Positions 1-8,540 of a DNA stretch of 64,000 nucleotides are shown here, in pieces. Every line of letters begins with the position of its first letter. Positions within the stretch are counted from its first letter, which is position 1. This DNA is from Nocardioides sp. 503 (GTDB lineage: Bacteria; Actinomycetota; Actinomycetes; Propionibacteriales; Nocardioidaceae). The DNA is taken from contig NZ_SPUI01000002.1 in assembly GCF_004522095.1 (NCBI RefSeq), positions 682,001 to 746,000 on the forward strand, in the 5' to 3' direction. Under the pieces are notes generated by a model. It made no database searches, was not told the DNA's origin, and was given only the letters and a program-made list of their open reading frames with translations. The translations under genes were made by a program, and so were the position numbers.

Positions 1-290
1 TCAAGGGCGTCGTGCTGATCGGCCGCGACCGCCAGGTCATCGCCGAGGCGCTTTCGCGACACGCACCCGATGTGCGGGTGATCGCCGTGGACGGCGGCGA
101 GACTGGGGCGCAGGACGATGGACGGGCCCTGATGGGGCGTGTCGTGGACGCGGCCGCCGGCCTGGCCGGCGCCGGGGACACGGTGCTCCTCGCACCAGGA
201 TGCGCCTCGATGGACCAGTTCACGAGCTATGCGGCGCGAGGCGATGCCTTCGCCGCGGCAGTCCGGGACCGGCTCGACGACCAGCGCTAG
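1..290 (+). CDS. murD: MurD, UDP-N-acetylmuramoyl-L-alanine--D-glutamate ligase (C-terminal fragment)
   Basis: Only the last 96 or so residues of this cytoplasmic Mur ligase lie in the window. The reading frame is open from base 3. The visible part is the C-terminal ligase domain, recognised by LLAPGCASMDQF followed by RGDAFAAAV, the usual MurD ending. MurD adds D-glutamate to UDP-MurNAc-L-Ala. The stop is 12 bases before ftsW, as in the standard actinobacterial dcw order murD-ftsW-murG-murC. The gene is truncated by the window edge, not by mutation. Confidence 0.9.
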   Translation, partial: KGVVLIGRDRQVIAEALSRHAPDVRVIAVDGGETGAQDDGRALMGRVVDAAAGLAGAGDTVLLAPGCASMDQFTSYAARGDAFAAAVRDRLDDQR

Positions 291-302
291 GAGGGGTGGG
301 AC

Positions 303-1532
303 ATGACCACCGTCAACCCCGAGCGCGCCCGCTTCCTGCGCACCTCCGGCCTGCGCAGCTGGCGGCGGGCCGTCAGCGACGCGCTGGCCCGCCCGCTGAC
401 GTCGTACTACCTCCTGATGGGCGCGGCGGCGCTGCTGCTGACCATCGGGCTGATCATGGTGCTCAGCGCCTCCAGCGTCTTCTCCTACGACCGCACCGGC
501 GACTCCTTCCTGATCGTCCGTCGTCAGCTCATGTGGGTGATCCTCGGGCTCCCCACCGCGTTCGTCGTCAGCCGGCTGCCACCCCGCCTGGTGCGGCAGC
601 TGGCCTACGTCGGCTTCTCGGTCTCGCTGACCCTGCTCGCCCTCACCGCGCGCTTCGGCGTCGAGCGCAACGGCAACACCAACTGGCTGCCGCTCGGCCC
701 GGTCGAGATCCAGCCGTCCGAGATCGCCAAGCTCGCCCTGGTGATCTGGGCCGCGCACATCTACGCCAACAAGGAGCGCCGGCTCGACAGCTTCCACCAG
801 ATCCTGGTGCCGGTGGTGCCGGGCATGCTGCTGGCCACCGGCCTGGTCATCGTCGGGCGCGACCTCGGCACCGCGCTGATCCTGTTCGCCATCCTGCTCG
901 GCATGCTCTGGGTGGTCGGCGCCCCCGCGCGGTTCTTCATCATGTCGACGCTGGTCGTCAGTGTCGGGGTCTTCGCCATGGCGACCACCAACAAGGAGCG
1001 GTTCGGCCGGATCACCACCTTCGTCGACCCGTTCAAGGAGTTCGAAGGCGCCGGCTGGCAGCCCGCCCACGGCCTCTACGCCCTGTCCAGCGGCGGGGTC
1101 TTCGGCAAGGGCATCGGCGCCAGCCAGACCAAGTGGGGCGACCTGCCCGAGGCCCACACCGACTTCATCTTCGCGGTGCTCGGCGAGGAGCTCGGCCTGG
1201 TCGGCACCCTCCTGGTCGTCTCCCTGTTCCTCACCATCGCCTACGCCGCCCTGCGCATCGCCCGCGAGACCGCCGACCCGTTCGTGCGCTACTGCAGCTT
1301 CGGCATCGTGGTCTGGCTGATCGGCCAGATGATCATCAACGTCGGCATGGTGCTCACGCTGCTGCCGGTCATCGGCATCCCGCTGCCGCTCGTGTCCTAC
1401 GGCGGCTCCAGCCTGCTGCCGACCCTCGTCGCGCTCGGTCTGCTGGTCGGCTTCGCGCGCCGTGAGCCCGAGGCCGCGCGGGCGCTGGCCCAGCGGAAGA
1501 AGGTCCGCTCCGCCGGGCTCTCCGCCCGATGA
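303..1532 (+). CDS. ftsW: FtsW, SEDS-family peptidoglycan glycosyltransferase of the divisome
   Basis: 409 residues, a polytopic membrane protein of the SEDS family that polymerises lipid II at the septum with its cognate class B PBP. Family motifs seen are PSEIAKL (about 138-144), EAHTDFIFAVLGEELG in the second half, where the catalytic loop lies, and PLVSYGGSS near the C-terminus. The N-terminus has a cytoplasmic basic stretch before the first helix at about residue 36. An AGGAGGGG ribosome site sits just before the ATG. It follows murD by 12 bases and is followed by murG. FtsW is chosen over RodA because of its place in the dcw cluster. Confidence 0.95.
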   Translation: MTTVNPERARFLRTSGLRSWRRAVSDALARPLTSYYLLMGAAALLLTIGLIMVLSASSVFSYDRTGDSFLIVRRQLMWVILGLPTAFVVSRLPPRLVRQLAYVGFSVSLTLLALTARFGVERNGNTNWLPLGPVEIQPSEIAKLALVIWAAHIYANKERRLDSFHQILVPVVPGMLLATGLVIVGRDLGTALILFAILLGMLWVVGAPARFFIMSTLVVSVGVFAMATTNKERFGRITTFVDPFKEFEGAGWQPAHGLYALSSGGVFGKGIGASQTKWGDLPEAHTDFIFAVLGEELGLVGTLLVVSLFLTIAYAALRIARETADPFVRYCSFGIVVWLIGQMIINVGMVLTLLPVIGIPLPLVSYGGSSLLPTLVALGLLVGFARREPEAARALAQRKKVRSAGLSAR

Positions 1533-1545
1533 GACGATCGGTCTG

Positions 1546-2628
1546 ATGCGCGTCCTACTCGCCGGCGGCGGCACCGCCGGCCACACCTCGCCCCTGCTCG
1601 CCACCGCCGACGCCCTGCGCCGGCTCGACCCGGACGTCGAGATCACCTGCCTCGGCACGCCCCGCGGCCTGGAGAACTCCGTGGTCCCCGCGGCGGGCTA
1701 CCCGCTGGAGCTGATCCCACCGGTGCCCCTGCCGCGCCGGCCCAACGCCGACCTGCTCCGGGTCCCGGGCCGGCTGCGGGGCGCCGTCAAGGAGACGCTC
1801 GCGGTCTTCGACCGGGTGCGCCCCGACGTCGTCGTGGGCTACGGCGGCTACGTCTCGATGCCGGCCTACCTCGCCGCCCGCCGCCGACGGCTGCCGCTGG
1901 TGGTCCACGAGCAGAACACCGTGCCCGGCCTGGCCAACAAGGCCGGCGCCCGGGTCGCGACCCGGGTGGCGGTGAGCTTCCCCGACACCCCGCTGCCGCG
2001 GGCCGAGTACGTCGGCCTGCCGATCCGCCGGATGATCTCCCAGCTCGACCGACCCGCCCTGCGCGCCGAGGCCCTCGCGTTCTTCGGCCTCGACCCCGAC
2101 CGGCCCACGCTGGTCGTCACCGGCGGCTCCCAGGGGGCGCGCCGGCTCAACCAGGCCGTCTCGGGCGCCTCGACCGCGCTCGGCGAGGCCGGCGTCCAGG
2201 TGCTGCACGTCGTCGGGCCGAAGGGCGAGGCCACGCCCGGCCCGACCACGGCGACCGGTGCGCCGTACGTCGTGGTGGGCTTCGTCGACCGCATGGACCT
2301 CGCCCTCGCGGCCGCCGACCTGATGGTCTGCCGGGCGGGCGCCTCCAGCGTCGTCGAGGCCGCGGCCAGCGGCGTGCCCGCGATCTTCGTGCCGCTGCCG
2401 ATCGGCAACGGCGAGCAGGTGCGCAACGCGCAGCCGGTGGTCGACGCCGGGGGAGCGCTCCTGGTCGACGACGCCGACCTCACCTCCGCGTGGGTGGCCG
2501 CAACGGTGCCGGCGCTGGCCACCGACCCCGCCCGCCTGGCGGCGATGAGCGCGGCCGCGACCTCCCTGGTCCCGCGCGACGCCGACGACCGGCTCGCTGC
2601 GATCGTCCGCGAGGCGGCCGGCTCGTGA
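1546..2628 (+). CDS. murG: MurG, undecaprenyl-diphospho-muramoylpentapeptide N-acetylglucosaminyltransferase
   Basis: 360 residues from the ATG at 1546. MurG is a peripheral membrane GT-B glycosyltransferase that converts lipid I to lipid II. The N-terminal glycine loop GGGTAGH (about residues 7-13), VTGGSQGARRLN in the middle and the RAGASSVVEAAASGVPAIFV donor-binding stretch near the C-terminus are all family hallmarks. An upstream in-frame start at 1462 would lie inside ftsW and add 28 residues before the conserved N-terminus, so 1546 is preferred. The stop overlaps the murC GTG start by 3 bases (GTGA). Confidence 0.95.
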   Translation: MRVLLAGGGTAGHTSPLLATADALRRLDPDVEITCLGTPRGLENSVVPAAGYPLELIPPVPLPRRPNADLLRVPGRLRGAVKETLAVFDRVRPDVVVGYGGYVSMPAYLAARRRRLPLVVHEQNTVPGLANKAGARVATRVAVSFPDTPLPRAEYVGLPIRRMISQLDRPALRAEALAFFGLDPDRPTLVVTGGSQGARRLNQAVSGASTALGEAGVQVLHVVGPKGEATPGPTTATGAPYVVVGFVDRMDLALAAADLMVCRAGASSVVEAAASGVPAIFVPLPIGNGEQVRNAQPVVDAGGALLVDDADLTSAWVAATVPALATDPARLAAMSAAATSLVPRDADDRLAAIVREAAGS

Positions 2629-4043
2629 AGGTGCCCGTCCCCGACGTCATCGCTCCCGCCGACCAGCTCGGCGCGGTCCACTTCGTCGGCATCGGCGGTG
2701 CCGGCCTGTCCGGCATCGCGCGGATCATGCTGGCGCGCGGGATGACCGTGAGCGGCAGCGACGGCACCGACTCCCCGACGCTCGAGGCGCTGCGCGCGCT
2801 CGGCGCCCGCGTCCACCTGGGCCACGACGCCGCGCACGTCGCCGACGCCGACACGCTGGTGGTCTCCACCGCCGTCCGCGACGACAACCCCGAGTACGTC
2901 GAGGCGGTGCGGCGCGGGCTCGTGGTCCTGCCCCGCTCGGCCGCCGTCGCTGCGGTCATGGCCGGGCGCCGGGTGGTCGCCGTCGCCGGCACCCACGGCA
3001 AGACGACGACGACCTCGCTGCTGACCGTGGCCCTGCAGGCCGCCGGCGCCGACCCGACGTACGCGATCGGGGGCGACCTGGCCCAGACCGGCACCAACGC
3101 CGCGGAGGGCACGGGCGAGGTGTTCGTGGCCGAGGCCGACGAGAGCGACGGCGCCTTCCTGGTCTACGAGCCCTACGCCGCGATCGTCACCAACGTCGAG
3201 GCCGACCACCTCGACCAGTGGGGGACCGAGGAGGCCTACTCCGCGGCCTTCGACGAGTTCGCCGAGGGCATCGACCGCGACGGCTTCCTGGTCTGCATCG
3301 CCGACGACGCCGGCGCCGCCCGGCTCGCCGCCCACGCGGCGTCCGTCGGCCTGCCCGTGGTGACGGTGGGGGAGCGCGAGCCCGCCGACCTGCGCGTCAC
3401 CGACCTGGTCTTCGCCGGCACCACCTCGGCGTTCACGGTCGTCGACGGTGACCGCGAGCTCGGGCGCGTGACGCTGCAGATCCCGGGCCGCCACTACGTC
3501 CTCGACGCGGCGGCGGCGCTCGCGACCGGTCTGCGCCTCGGTCACGGCTTCGACGACCTGCGCCGCGGGCTCGAGGGCTTCGGCGGCACCCGCCGGCGCA
3601 TGGAGGCCAAGGGCGAGGCCGGGGGAGTGCGGGTCTACGACAGCTACGCCCACCACCCCGCCGAGATCGCCGGCGACCTGGCGGCCGCCCGTGCGGTCGC
3701 GGGCGAGGGCCGTGTGGTCGTGGCCTACCAGCCCCACCTGGTCTCGCGCACGCGCATCTTCGGCACGGCCATGGGCGAGGCGCTGGGCGCCGCCGACGAG
3801 GTGGTCGTGCTGGACGTCTACCTCGCCCGCGAGGAGGCCGACCCCGAGGTCACCGGCGCGCTGGTGGCCGCTGCCGTGCCGCTGCCGCCCGAGCGGGTGG
3901 CCTTCGTCCCCGACTTCGACGCCGTCCCCGCCGAGGTGGTGCGGCGCGCCGGGCCCGGCGACCTGGTCGTGACCCTCGGCGCGGGCACCGTGACCCAGCT
4001 CGGACCGCGGATCCTGGCGCTCCTGGCGGACGCGGATGGCTAG
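2625..4043 (+). CDS. murC: MurC, UDP-N-acetylmuramate--L-alanine ligase
   Basis: 472 residues from the GTG that overlaps the murG stop. It ligates L-alanine to UDP-MurNAc, the first step of stem-peptide assembly. The N-terminal Rossmann segment VHFVGIGGAGLSGIARIM, the ATP loop GTHGKTTTTS (about residues 123-132), the EADESDG metal/substrate segment and the YAHHPAEI stretch in the C-terminal domain are all present. Length is normal for the family. It overlaps ftsQ by 8 bases, implying translational coupling. Confidence 0.96.
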   Translation: MKVPVPDVIAPADQLGAVHFVGIGGAGLSGIARIMLARGMTVSGSDGTDSPTLEALRALGARVHLGHDAAHVADADTLVVSTAVRDDNPEYVEAVRRGLVVLPRSAAVAAVMAGRRVVAVAGTHGKTTTTSLLTVALQAAGADPTYAIGGDLAQTGTNAAEGTGEVFVAEADESDGAFLVYEPYAAIVTNVEADHLDQWGTEEAYSAAFDEFAEGIDRDGFLVCIADDAGAARLAAHAASVGLPVVTVGEREPADLRVTDLVFAGTTSAFTVVDGDRELGRVTLQIPGRHYVLDAAAALATGLRLGHGFDDLRRGLEGFGGTRRRMEAKGEAGGVRVYDSYAHHPAEIAGDLAAARAVAGEGRVVVAYQPHLVSRTRIFGTAMGEALGAADEVVVLDVYLAREEADPEVTGALVAAAVPLPPERVAFVPDFDAVPAEVVRRAGPGDLVVTLGAGTVTQLGPRILALLADADG

Positions 4044-4797
4044 GTCGCGTCGCCGCGGCTCCACCACCGAGGAGGAGCGCTCCGCGCTCCAGACCCGCCG
4101 CCGCTTCGCCCGTCGCCAGTGGCGGCGCCGGTGGCTGGCGTGGAAGTACGTCGTGTCCGCGCTGGTGCTGCTCGTCGTGGTCGTGGGCGGGCTGGTGACG
4201 GTCTACTTCTCCGACGCCCTCGCCGTCGACGGCGTCGAGGTGACCGGGCAGCGGACGCTGAGCGACGACGAGGTGCGCGCGGCGGCCCGGGTGCCGCTCG
4301 GCGAGCCGCTCGCGCGCATCGACCTCGACCAGGTGCGCGCCCGGGTCGAGGGGCTCGCCGTCGTGCGCTCGGTCGAGGTCTCGCGCCAGTGGCCCCACGA
4401 GGTCCTCATCACCGTCGTGGAGCGCACCCCGGTGGCCGTGGTCGAGGTCGCCGGCAAGGTGCGCGGCCTCGACGAGGAGGGCGTCGTCTTCGGCACCTTC
4501 AAGAAGGCGCCGGCCGGCCTGCCTCGGGTGCTCACGACCGCCGAGACGAGCGGCGAGGCGCTGACCGAGGCCGCCCGGGTCGTCGCGGCGCTGCCGAAGG
4601 ATCTGGCCGCGCGCGTCGACCACGTCACCGTGGTGAGCGTGGACGCCATCAACCTCGAGCTGCGCAGCGGCGTCGAGGTCCGGTGGGGGAGCTCGACGCA
4701 GTCCGACCAGAAGGCGCGGGTCCTGGAGAAGCTGGTGCTCCAGGAGGCCACGAGCTACTACGACGTCTCGGTCCCGGGCAACCCGACGTTGAACTAG
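4036..4797 (+). CDS. ftsQ: FtsQ/DivIB, POTRA-domain division protein
   Basis: 253 residues with a very basic cytoplasmic N-terminus (about 1-35), one transmembrane helix (about 36-58) and an extracytoplasmic POTRA domain (VDGVEVTGQRTLSDDEV onward), followed by a beta domain with LPRVLT. FtsQ links the divisome parts FtsL/FtsB to the cytoplasmic ring. The ATG overlaps the end of murC. 178 bases separate it from ftsZ, and they hold the two palindromes listed separately. Confidence 0.92.
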   Translation: MARSRRRGSTTEEERSALQTRRRFARRQWRRRWLAWKYVVSALVLLVVVVGGLVTVYFSDALAVDGVEVTGQRTLSDDEVRAAARVPLGEPLARIDLDQVRARVEGLAVVRSVEVSRQWPHEVLITVVERTPVAVVEVAGKVRGLDEEGVVFGTFKKAPAGLPRVLTTAETSGEALTEAARVVAALPKDLAARVDHVTVVSVDAINLELRSGVEVRWGSSTQSDQKARVLEKLVLQEATSYYDVSVPGNPTLN

Positions 4798-4845
4798 CCC
4801 GTGTCGCGGCGTGTCGCCGTCGTCGGCGACCCCGCGGTGCCTAGT

Positions 4846-4859
4846 GTCGTGACCACGAC
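4846..4859. promoter_or_regulatory. Palindrome with overlapping TAGTGT -10-like box upstream of ftsZ
   Basis: GTCGTG-AC-CACGAC, a perfect 6-bp inverted repeat, lies about 120 bases before the ftsZ start. A -10-like TAGTGT (4842-4847) overlaps its left arm. The arrangement fits an operator over a promoter, but no protein can be named and the -35 region is not clear. Confidence 0.35.
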
Positions 4860-4877
4860 GAGGTTGACATAACGATA

Positions 4878-4894
4878 ACCCTCAGGCTGAGGGT
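4878..4894. promoter_or_regulatory. Perfect inverted repeat ACCCTCA-GGC-TGAGGGT in the ftsZ leader
   Basis: A 7-bp perfect inverted repeat with a 3-base centre, 82 bases before the ftsZ GTG. It is preceded by TTGACA (4864-4869) and followed by a further AGGGTT that can also pair with AACCCT. The stretch is A/T-richer than its surroundings. It could be a binding site or a small RNA hairpin in the ftsZ leader. No matching -10 lies 16-19 bases after TTGACA. Confidence 0.45.
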
Positions 4895-4975
4895 CAGGGT
4901 TCTCGACCCGCCGACTTCCCCGAGCCGGACCCGTCCAGACATACCGAGCACGTACTTCCGAGAGGTGAAGCCGCC

Positions 4976-6196
4976 GTGGCAGCTGCACAGAACTACCTGG
5001 CCATCATCAAGGTCGTCGGCATCGGCGGGGGCGGTGTCAACGCCGTCAACCGGATGATCGAGGTCGGCCTCAAGGGCGTCGAGTTCATCGCCATCAACAC
5101 CGACGCCCAGGCGCTGCTCATGAGCGACGCCGACGTCAAGCTCGACATCGGCCGCGAGCTCACGCGCGGTCTCGGCGCCGGCGCCAACCCCGACGTCGGG
5201 GCCCGCGCCGCCGAGGACCACGCCGACGAGATCGAGGAGGTCATGAAGGGCGCCGACATGGTCTTCGTGACCGCCGGCGAGGGTGGCGGCACCGGCACCG
5301 GCGGCGCCCCCGTGGTCGCCCGGATCGCCCGCTCGCTCGGGGCGCTGACCATCGGCGTCGTGACCCGCCCGTTCGCGTTCGAGGGACGCCGCCGCGCCGG
5401 CTCGGCCGACGAGGGCATCGCGCAGCTGCGCGAGGAGGTCGACACCCTCATCGTCATCCCCAACGACCGGCTGCTGTCCATCAGCGACCGCAACGTCTCG
5501 GTCCTCGACGCCTTCAAGCAGGCCGACCAGGTGCTGCTGCAGGGCGTCTCGGGCATCACCGACCTGATCACGACCCCGGGCCTGATCAACCTCGACTTCG
5601 CCGACGTCAAGTCGGTCATGGCCAACGCCGGCTCCGCCCTGATGGGCATCGGCTCGGCCCGCGGCGAGGACCGGGCCGTGGCCGCGGCCGAGATGGCCGT
5701 GTCCAGCCCGCTGCTCGAGGCCTCCATCGACGGCGCCCACGGGGTCCTGCTCTCGATCGCCGGCGGCTCCGACCTCGGCCTGTTCGAGATCAACACCGCG
5801 GCCGCGCTGGTCGCCGACGCCGTCCACCCCGAGGCCAACATCATCTTCGGCGCCACGATCGACGACGCGCTCGGCGACGAGGTGCGCGTGACCGTCATCG
5901 CCGCCGGGTTCGACGGTGGCACGCCCAAGCGCAAGGAGGAGGGCAACGTCCTGCGCCGCGACCCCAAGCCGCAGCAGACGCAGGCCGAGACCCGCGCCGC
6001 GGCCGCCGCGGTGGCGACGCGCCGCAAGGACGAGGTCGAGCCGGGCGCCGAGGCCGACAAGGCCAAGGAGACCGAGCGCCAGGCCGTGCTGGCCGGGGCC
6101 CGCACGACGCCGGCCGAGGCGACGACGCCGAAGGCCGCGCCCGCGCCGGTGCAGTACGACGACGACGACCTCGACATCCCCGACTTCCTGAAGTAG
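4976..6196 (+). CDS. ftsZ: FtsZ, tubulin-like cell division GTPase
   Basis: 406 residues. FtsZ polymerises into the cytoplasmic Z-ring that organises septation. The tubulin signature GGGTGTG is at about 103-109, the T7/synergy loop region [11 protein letters not shown] at about 201-211, and an Ala/Glu-rich disordered linker covers about 320-390. The C-terminal tail [11 protein letters not shown] is the conserved peptide that binds SepF, FtsW and other partners. The start is a GTG preceded by AGAGGTG. The 178-base leader suggests its own promoter in addition to readthrough from ftsQ. Confidence 0.98.
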   Translation: MAAAQNYLAIIKVVGIGGGGVNAVNRMIEVGLKGVEFIAINTDAQALLMSDADVKLDIGRELTRGLGAGANPDVGARAAEDHADEIEEVMKGADMVFVTAGEGGGTGTGGAPVVARIARSLGALTIGVVTRPFAFEGRRRAGSADEGIAQLREEVDTLIVIPNDRLLSISDRNVSVLDAFKQADQVLLQGVSGITDLITTPGLINLDFADVKSVMANAGSALMGIGSARGEDRAVAAAEMAVSSPLLEASIDGAHGVLLSIAGGSDLGLFEINTAAALVADAVHPEANIIFGATIDDALGDEVRVTVIAAGFDGGTPKRKEEGNVLRRDPKPQQTQAETRAAAAAVATRRKDEVEPGAEADKAKETERQAVLAGARTTPAEATTPKAAPAPVQYDDDDLDIPDFLK

Positions 6197-6199
6197 GCA

Positions 6200-6883
6200 G
6201 TGTTCTTCCACCGAGAGACCCGGGAGGGCGACGTCCGCGTGGACGTCGCCTTCACCGACTCCACGCTCGACCTGCAGGAGCTCGGCCCGGACCTCGCCGC
6301 GAGCCTGCCGGCCCTCGAGGAGGCGTGCGGGGTGTCCTTCGCGCGGCTGCGCCAGCGGCACGGGCCCGAGGTGCTCGACGTGGACGAGCCCGTGCCCGCA
6401 CCGGGGGAGGCGCCCGAGGGTGACGCCCTGGTGAGCGCCACGCGCGGGCTCGGACTGATGATCCGGGTCGCCGACTGCGTGCCCGTCGTCCTCGCCGACC
6501 CCGCTTCCGGCGTGGTCGGGGCGGTGCACGCGGGCCGGGCCGGCGTCGCCCTCGACATCGTCGCCGCGACCGTGGAGCGGATGCGCGCCCAAGGCGCCGG
6601 CGCGCTGGTGGGGTGGATCGGCCCCCACGTGTGCGGCGGCTGCTACGAGGTGCCCGAGGAGCTGCGCGCCGAGGTGGCCGCGGCCGTCCCGGCCACGTTC
6701 GCCACCACCACGTGGGGCACGCCCTCGCTCGACCTGGGGGCGGGGGTCCGGGCCCAGCTCGAGGCCGCGGACGTCGAGGTCGTCGACGTGGGCGGCTGCA
6801 CCCGCGAGGACGACCGGCTGCACTCCCACCGCCGCGACGGCGACCGAGCGGGCCGCCTCGCCGCCCTTGTGTGGGCGTCGTGA
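6200..6883 (+). CDS. pgeF: PgeF/YfiH-type multicopper-fold protein (LACC1 family)
   Basis: 227 residues, 3 bases after ftsZ with a GTG start. The family (formerly 'laccase domain' or DUF152) includes a peptidoglycan-editing factor in E. coli and LACC1-type purine nucleoside enzymes. The three metal/catalytic positions are visible in RQRHGPEV, VADCVPVVLAD and VHAGRAGV. The usual last motif is HAGWRG, so the Trp-Arg pair is altered to Arg-Ala here. The location between ftsZ and yggS is standard in actinobacteria. The molecular role in this clade is unproven. Confidence 0.85.
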   Translation: MFFHRETREGDVRVDVAFTDSTLDLQELGPDLAASLPALEEACGVSFARLRQRHGPEVLDVDEPVPAPGEAPEGDALVSATRGLGLMIRVADCVPVVLADPASGVVGAVHAGRAGVALDIVAATVERMRAQGAGALVGWIGPHVCGGCYEVPEELRAEVAAAVPATFATTTWGTPSLDLGAGVRAQLEAADVEVVDVGGCTREDDRLHSHRRDGDRAGRLAALVWAS

Positions 6884-7578
6884 GCCGCCGCGAGGAGCTG
6901 GCCGCCAACCTGGACGCCGTGCGGGCACGGATCGCGACGGCCTGCGCGAGCGCCGGCCGTGACGCGTCCGACGTACGACTGACGGTGGTGACCAAGTTCT
7001 TCCCGGCCTCCGACGTGCGCCACCTGGCCGAGCTGGGCGTCACCGACGTCGGCGAGAACCGCCACCAGGAGGCCGAGGCCAAGGCCGCGGAGTGCGCCGA
7101 CCTCGGGCTCCGGTGGCACTTCATCGGGGGGCTCCAGAGCAACAAGGCGGCCGCGGTGGCCCGCTACGCCGACGTCGTCGAGTCGGTCGACCGCGCCAAG
7201 CTCGTGGCCGGCCTCGGTCGCGGTGCGGCCGAGGGCGACCGGGACGTCGACGTGCTGCTCCAGGTGAGCCTCGACCCCCCGGGTGCCGAGCACCGCTCGG
7301 GCGCGGAGCCGGGCGCGGTCGCCGACCTCGCCGACGCCGTCGCGTCCACGGATCGCCTGTCCCTGAAGGGATTGATGGCCGTGGCCCCCCTCGGCGGCGA
7401 CCCCGACGCGGCGTTCGCGCAGCTGGCCCAGGTCCACCGTGAGCTGCTCCTCCGCCACCCGGCGGCCACGTGGCTCTCGGCCGGCATGAGCGGCGACCTG
7501 GAGCAGGCGATCGGGGCCGGTGCGACACACGTGCGCGTCGGCTCCGCGGTCCTCGGTCCGAGGCCGGAGTTCAAGTAG
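6880..7578 (+). CDS. yggS: YggS/PLPBP, pyridoxal-phosphate homeostasis protein
   Basis: 232 residues from a GTG overlapping the pgeF stop (GTGA). It has the single-domain alanine-racemase-like TIM-barrel fold that carries PLP but has no known catalytic reaction; it buffers PLP and affects amino-acid pools. The PLP lysine is in VVTKFFP near residue 39. [10 protein letters not shown] and the phosphate-binding [12 protein letters not shown] and [13 protein letters not shown] segments are all present. Position between pgeF and sepF is the standard order. Confidence 0.93.
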   Translation: MSRREELAANLDAVRARIATACASAGRDASDVRLTVVTKFFPASDVRHLAELGVTDVGENRHQEAEAKAAECADLGLRWHFIGGLQSNKAAAVARYADVVESVDRAKLVAGLGRGAAEGDRDVDVLLQVSLDPPGAEHRSGAEPGAVADLADAVASTDRLSLKGLMAVAPLGGDPDAAFAQLAQVHRELLLRHPAATWLSAGMSGDLEQAIGAGATHVRVGSAVLGPRPEFK

Positions 7579-7636
7579 TGTCCCCATCAGAGAAGGTCGT
7601 CCCGACGGGGCGCCCGATTGTCGAAAGGCTTCAGCC

Positions 7637-8131
7637 ATGAGCGGTGCGATGCGCAGGATCGGTGAGTACCTCGGCCTGCTCGAGGACACCGGTCGTTACG
7701 ACGACTACGACGGCGACGACTACGACACGCAGCAGACGGCGCCGGTCGCGGCCGCGCGTGCGCCGCGGGTCCGCGAGACGCGTCCGGCCCCCGTCTCCGA
7801 CCTCGCCGAGCGCCGCCGGCACACCCCGGGCCCGTCCGGGGTCGTGGCCGAGCTCTCGAGGATCACCACGCTGCACCCGCGCACCTACAACGAGGCCCGC
7901 ACCGTCGGCGAGAACTTCCGCGAGGGCGTGCCGGTCATCATGAACCTCTCCGAGATGGACGACGCCGACGCCAAGCGCCTCGTCGACTTTGCCGCCGGGC
8001 TCGTGTTTGCCACCCGTGGCACCATCGAGCGCGTCACCAGCAAGGTGTTCCTGCTCTCCCCGCCCAACGTCACGGTCGCCGCCGAGGACAAGCAGCGGAT
8101 CGCCGAGGGTGGATTCTTCAACCAGAGCTAG
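7637..8131 (+). CDS. sepF: SepF, FtsZ membrane anchor
   Basis: 164 residues from the ATG at 7637, which is preceded by GAAAGG. The N-terminal [17 protein letters not shown] is the amphipathic membrane-binding helix. An acidic and proline-rich linker follows (about 20-75), then the SepF core (about 78-160) with [18 protein letters not shown] and [11 protein letters not shown]. SepF binds the FtsZ C-terminal tail and tethers it to the membrane. This is important in actinobacteria, which lack FtsA. A TAGTGT box at 7576-7581 could be its own -10. Confidence 0.95.
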   Translation: MSGAMRRIGEYLGLLEDTGRYDDYDGDDYDTQQTAPVAAARAPRVRETRPAPVSDLAERRRHTPGPSGVVAELSRITTLHPRTYNEARTVGENFREGVPVIMNLSEMDDADAKRLVDFAAGLVFATRGTIERVTSKVFLLSPPNVTVAAEDKQRIAEGGFFNQS

Positions 8132-8140
8132 GTCAACATC

Positions 8141-8437
8141 TTGGTCATCGTAGGGACGGTCATCGATGTCGTCCTCTGGATCTTCATCGGCATGCTCTGG
8201 GTCCGCTTCGTCGTGGACTGGGTGCAGGTCTTCGCGCGCTCGTGGAGCCCCCGCGGGCCGATCCTGGTCGTGCTGGAGGTCGTCTACTCCGTCACCGACC
8301 CGCCGATCAAGGCACTGCGCCGGGTCATCCCGCCGCTGCGCATCGGCAACTTCGCGCTCGACCTCAGTTTCATCATCGTGATGATCTGCGCATACCTTCT
8401 GAGGTACATCAACGCCATCGTGTTCCTCAGCAACTAG
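8141..8437 (+). CDS. YggT-family small membrane protein
   Basis: 98 residues with two predicted membrane helices (about 3-25 and 70-95) and the conserved SVTDPPIKALRRVIPP loop of the YggT/YlmG family. The start appears to be a TTG 9 bases after the sepF stop, with only a weak AGGT ahead of it. The YlmG family is linked to division or osmotic stress and nucleoid organisation, but its exact function is not known. Position between sepF and divIVA is conserved. Confidence 0.85.
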   Translation: MVIVGTVIDVVLWIFIGMLWVRFVVDWVQVFARSWSPRGPILVVLEVVYSVTDPPIKALRRVIPPLRIGNFALDLSFIIVMICAYLLRYINAIVFLSN

Positions 8438-8540
8438 CGCCGGTGCGGACGTGACCCCACCAGGTCACACCCGCCCCACGCAGGCGCTATTGTTCCGGGA
8501 GACACATACTGCTCGAACCGATCAAGAATTGGGTGAGGTC

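Noticed and set aside
4864..4892. Classical TTGACA promoter directly upstream of ftsZ
   Set aside because: TTGACA is present but positions 16-19 bases downstream hold only CTGAGGG-type sequence with no -10. It is kept only as a regulatory region.
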